From: DASVWH01 sp036389715
GTDB lineage: Bacteria > Acidobacteriota > Blastocatellia > Pyrinomonadales > Pyrinomonadaceae
Assembly: GCA_036389715.1 (NCBI GenBank)
Contig: DASVWH010000092.1
Span: 1-23,327, forward strand
Direction of reading: 5' to 3'
Length of the DNA stretch: 23,327 nt
The notes below the pieces were generated by a model. That model ran no database searches, was not told where the DNA came from, and saw nothing but the letters and a program-made list of their open reading frames with translations. Below, piece by piece: positions 21,887 through 23,327 of this stretch. Every line of letters begins with the position of its first letter. The stretch's first letter is position 1. Made by a program: the position numbers and the translations under genes.

Positions 21887-23327
21887 AGCTGCGGAGTATC
21901 TACGTTAGCGCGCCCGCGCGCGTCCCCATCCGTTTTGGGCGCGCCGCTCGTGATGGGCTCAAGCCGGACGACGCCCCTTTTGAAATCGAAGGTGACGCGG
22001 AAATGGCGCAGGAAATTCCCGCCGATGATGCCGTCCTGAATGAACCCGGTGGTCTCGTTGACGGCCTCCAGGTCCAGGACGGCCACGTCCAGCTTTTCAC
22101 GCGCATGAGCGCCCAGCAGGACGCGCGGCAGCGTCAGCGTGCGAACGCCCTCGGCCACTCCCGCAGCCCCATAAACGCGCATGTTCGCGCTCCGCTGATA
22201 GCTGCTCATCGCCTCAAGCTCCATCATTTTTTCGGCCACGACGGAGATACTCGCGCCCGTGTCAACGATGAAGTTGAAATGCTTCTCGATCCCTTCAATC
22301 CTGACTTCGCTGCTCAGGAAACCGCTCTGGGTGGTGCGAATCGGAAACTCGACGCCGGGCGCAAGCGGCGCGAGCGGCTTCGAGGCCGTCTCGTTTCCCG
22401 GACGCTGGCGCGTCAGCGCAAAAGTGTTCGCGCCGTAGTCAACGGTCGTCAGGTACTTGGAGATGACCGCGAGCCCTATGTAGCCGTCAACGGGCGTCTC
22501 GTCATTATAGAAGCGGCGGATGTAGACCGGGACGTTCTCGACGCGAACGTCGCCGACTTCCAGCGATTGCAGAAAGCCGTAAACGATCTCGAACTTTCCG
22601 CCGACGGCGCGCGCCATCCCGCCGCGCGCGACGGCACGAACGCCGAGCAGCCTGGCCGTCTCTTCCGAGATGACGGACATGCCGGAGCCCGTGTCGAGGA
22701 CGAACCGGAAGGGCTGCTTCGACCCGTTGATGCGAACCTTGATGATCGGGCGATTGTTGGGAATATCGAAGGGCACGCTGACCTGGTTCTCACCGGCCGT
22801 GTTGTAGAGTCCGCTCTGGTTTCCGAGGTAGCGCAGGAAGTCTATCAGGCCGCGAATCCGCGCGCGACGGTCCGTGTCCGTCAGCGGCGCGATGACCAGG
22901 AAACGCTCGTAGGCGTCGGCCGCCTCCTTGTAGCGTTCGGCGCGCGCCGCCGCCTGCGCCAGTCCGAAGATAAAATCAGGCTCGTTCGGACTGAGCAGCG
23001 AAGCGCGGCGCAGGCCGTTGATACAGGCCGCCAGGCGATTTTCGTAGAAATCCACCATCGCCAGCCCCGCAATCGCCAGCGCCTCGTCGGCCTTGAGACT
23101 GAGCGCAGTGCGAAACTCTTCGACCGAGAGCCGGAAATCTCCGAGCGAGAGAATCACCGTGCCGAGCAGGGCGTGGGCGTGCGACGAGAGAGGATCGGCG
23201 GCGATGACGCGCGCGGCGTGATCGTAAGCGTCCGTGAAATTTCGCAGCTTGAGCAGCGTGTAACTGAGCCCGAGACGCGCCTCCTTATCGTGCGCGTCCT
23301 TGTCGAGCAGCTCGCGGAAGAGTTTGG
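21883..23327 (-). CDS. TPR and double retropepsin-like aspartic protease, 5' end beyond window
   Basis: The frame stays open to the right edge, so at least 480 residues are seen and the start is missing. The N-terminal visible part is TPR-like: ARLGLSYTLLKLRNFTDAYD, then SHAHALLGTVILSLGDFRLS, and EPDFIFGLAQAAARAERYKE. Then two aspartic-protease motifs follow: RFVLDTGSGMSVI (DTG at 22695-22687) and NFIVDTGASISVV (22263-22255), 144 residues apart, nearly the same spacing as in the other double-DTG protein at 5848-6885. The C-terminus IIGGNFLRHFRVTFDFKRG is typical of this retropepsin-like family. An N-terminal signal peptide would lie outside the window. TPRs suggest binding of a protein substrate or partner. 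The stop overlaps the PIN start codon. Confidence 0.85.
   Translation of the reverse strand, partial: KLFRELLDKDAHDKEARLGLSYTLLKLRNFTDAYDHAARVIAADPLSSHAHALLGTVILSLGDFRLSVEEFRTALSLKADEALAIAGLAMVDFYENRLAACINGLRRASLLSPNEPDFIFGLAQAAARAERYKEAADAYERFLVIAPLTDTDRRARIRGLIDFLRYLGNQSGLYNTAGENQVSVPFDIPNNRPIIKVRINGSKQPFRFVLDTGSGMSVISEETARLLGVRAVARGGMARAVGGKFEIVYGFLQSLEVGDVRVENVPVYIRRFYNDETPVDGYIGLAVISKYLTTVDYGANTFALTRQRPGNETASKPLAPLAPGVEFPIRTTQSGFLSSEVRIEGIEKHFNFIVDTGASISVVAEKMMELEAMSSYQRSANMRVYGAAGVAEGVRTLTLPRVLLGAHAREKLDVAVLDLEAVNETTGFIQDGIIGGNFLRHFRVTFDFKRGVVRLEPITSGAPKTDGDARGRANVDTPQL

Overview
The window is 23.3 kb of GC-rich (clearly above 60%), gene-dense bacterial chromosome with 22 protein genes, one tRNA and no insertion sequence, prophage or CRISPR array. 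Signal peptides, a lipobox, a periplasmic-type M48 protease and a lytic transglycosylase point to a diderm cell. The mix of core genes, Gly-zipper and retropepsin-like secreted proteins, and abundant heptanucleotide intergenic repeats suggests Acidobacteriota, perhaps Blastocatellia. That assignment is inference; there is no rRNA to test it.

Left part (1-7.5 kb): a secreted M48 metalloprotease (+) converges on sucC and a MauE/DoxX-type membrane protein (-). A divergent osmC follows, then a secreted cysteine-containing protein of unknown function. On the minus strand come a tRNA-Pro(GGG) with its own promoter, a MerR-type regulator with a clear sigma70-like promoter, a double-DTG retropepsin-like aspartic protease and a Gly-zipper protein.

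Middle part (7.5-13.3 kb), plus strand: class I aminotransferase, thiL, cysS and a class III aminotransferase. These are metabolic genes (amino-acid transamination, thiamine diphosphate synthesis, cysteinyl-tRNA synthesis).

Right part (13.5-23.3 kb), all minus strand, in transcription order from the right edge: a TPR plus double-DTG aspartic protease (cut by the edge), a PIN-domain protein overlapping it by ATGA, a 75-aa protein, a 262-aa orphan, a lytic transglycosylase, an MFS transporter coupled by a TTGA overlap, an MgtC-family membrane protein, an amidohydrolase, acetate kinase ackA and a PrcB-domain lipoprotein.

The most unusual signal is a set of 7-nt-periodic repeats, mostly folded back as long imperfect palindromes. 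They fill four of the gaps between codirectional genes in the right part, sit between sucC and osmC, and also occur at the start of and inside thiL. The heptamer differs between elements (TTTTCAG, NGTNAAT, NNNNGAT, RTCACYS, RGGANGA-like) while the 7-nt period and usually the fold-back architecture stay the same. Four genes whose start codon directly follows such an element lack a visible Shine-Dalgarno sequence, two genes end inside an element, and thiL carries an in-frame array between two conserved motifs. This is the best candidate here for an undescribed system.
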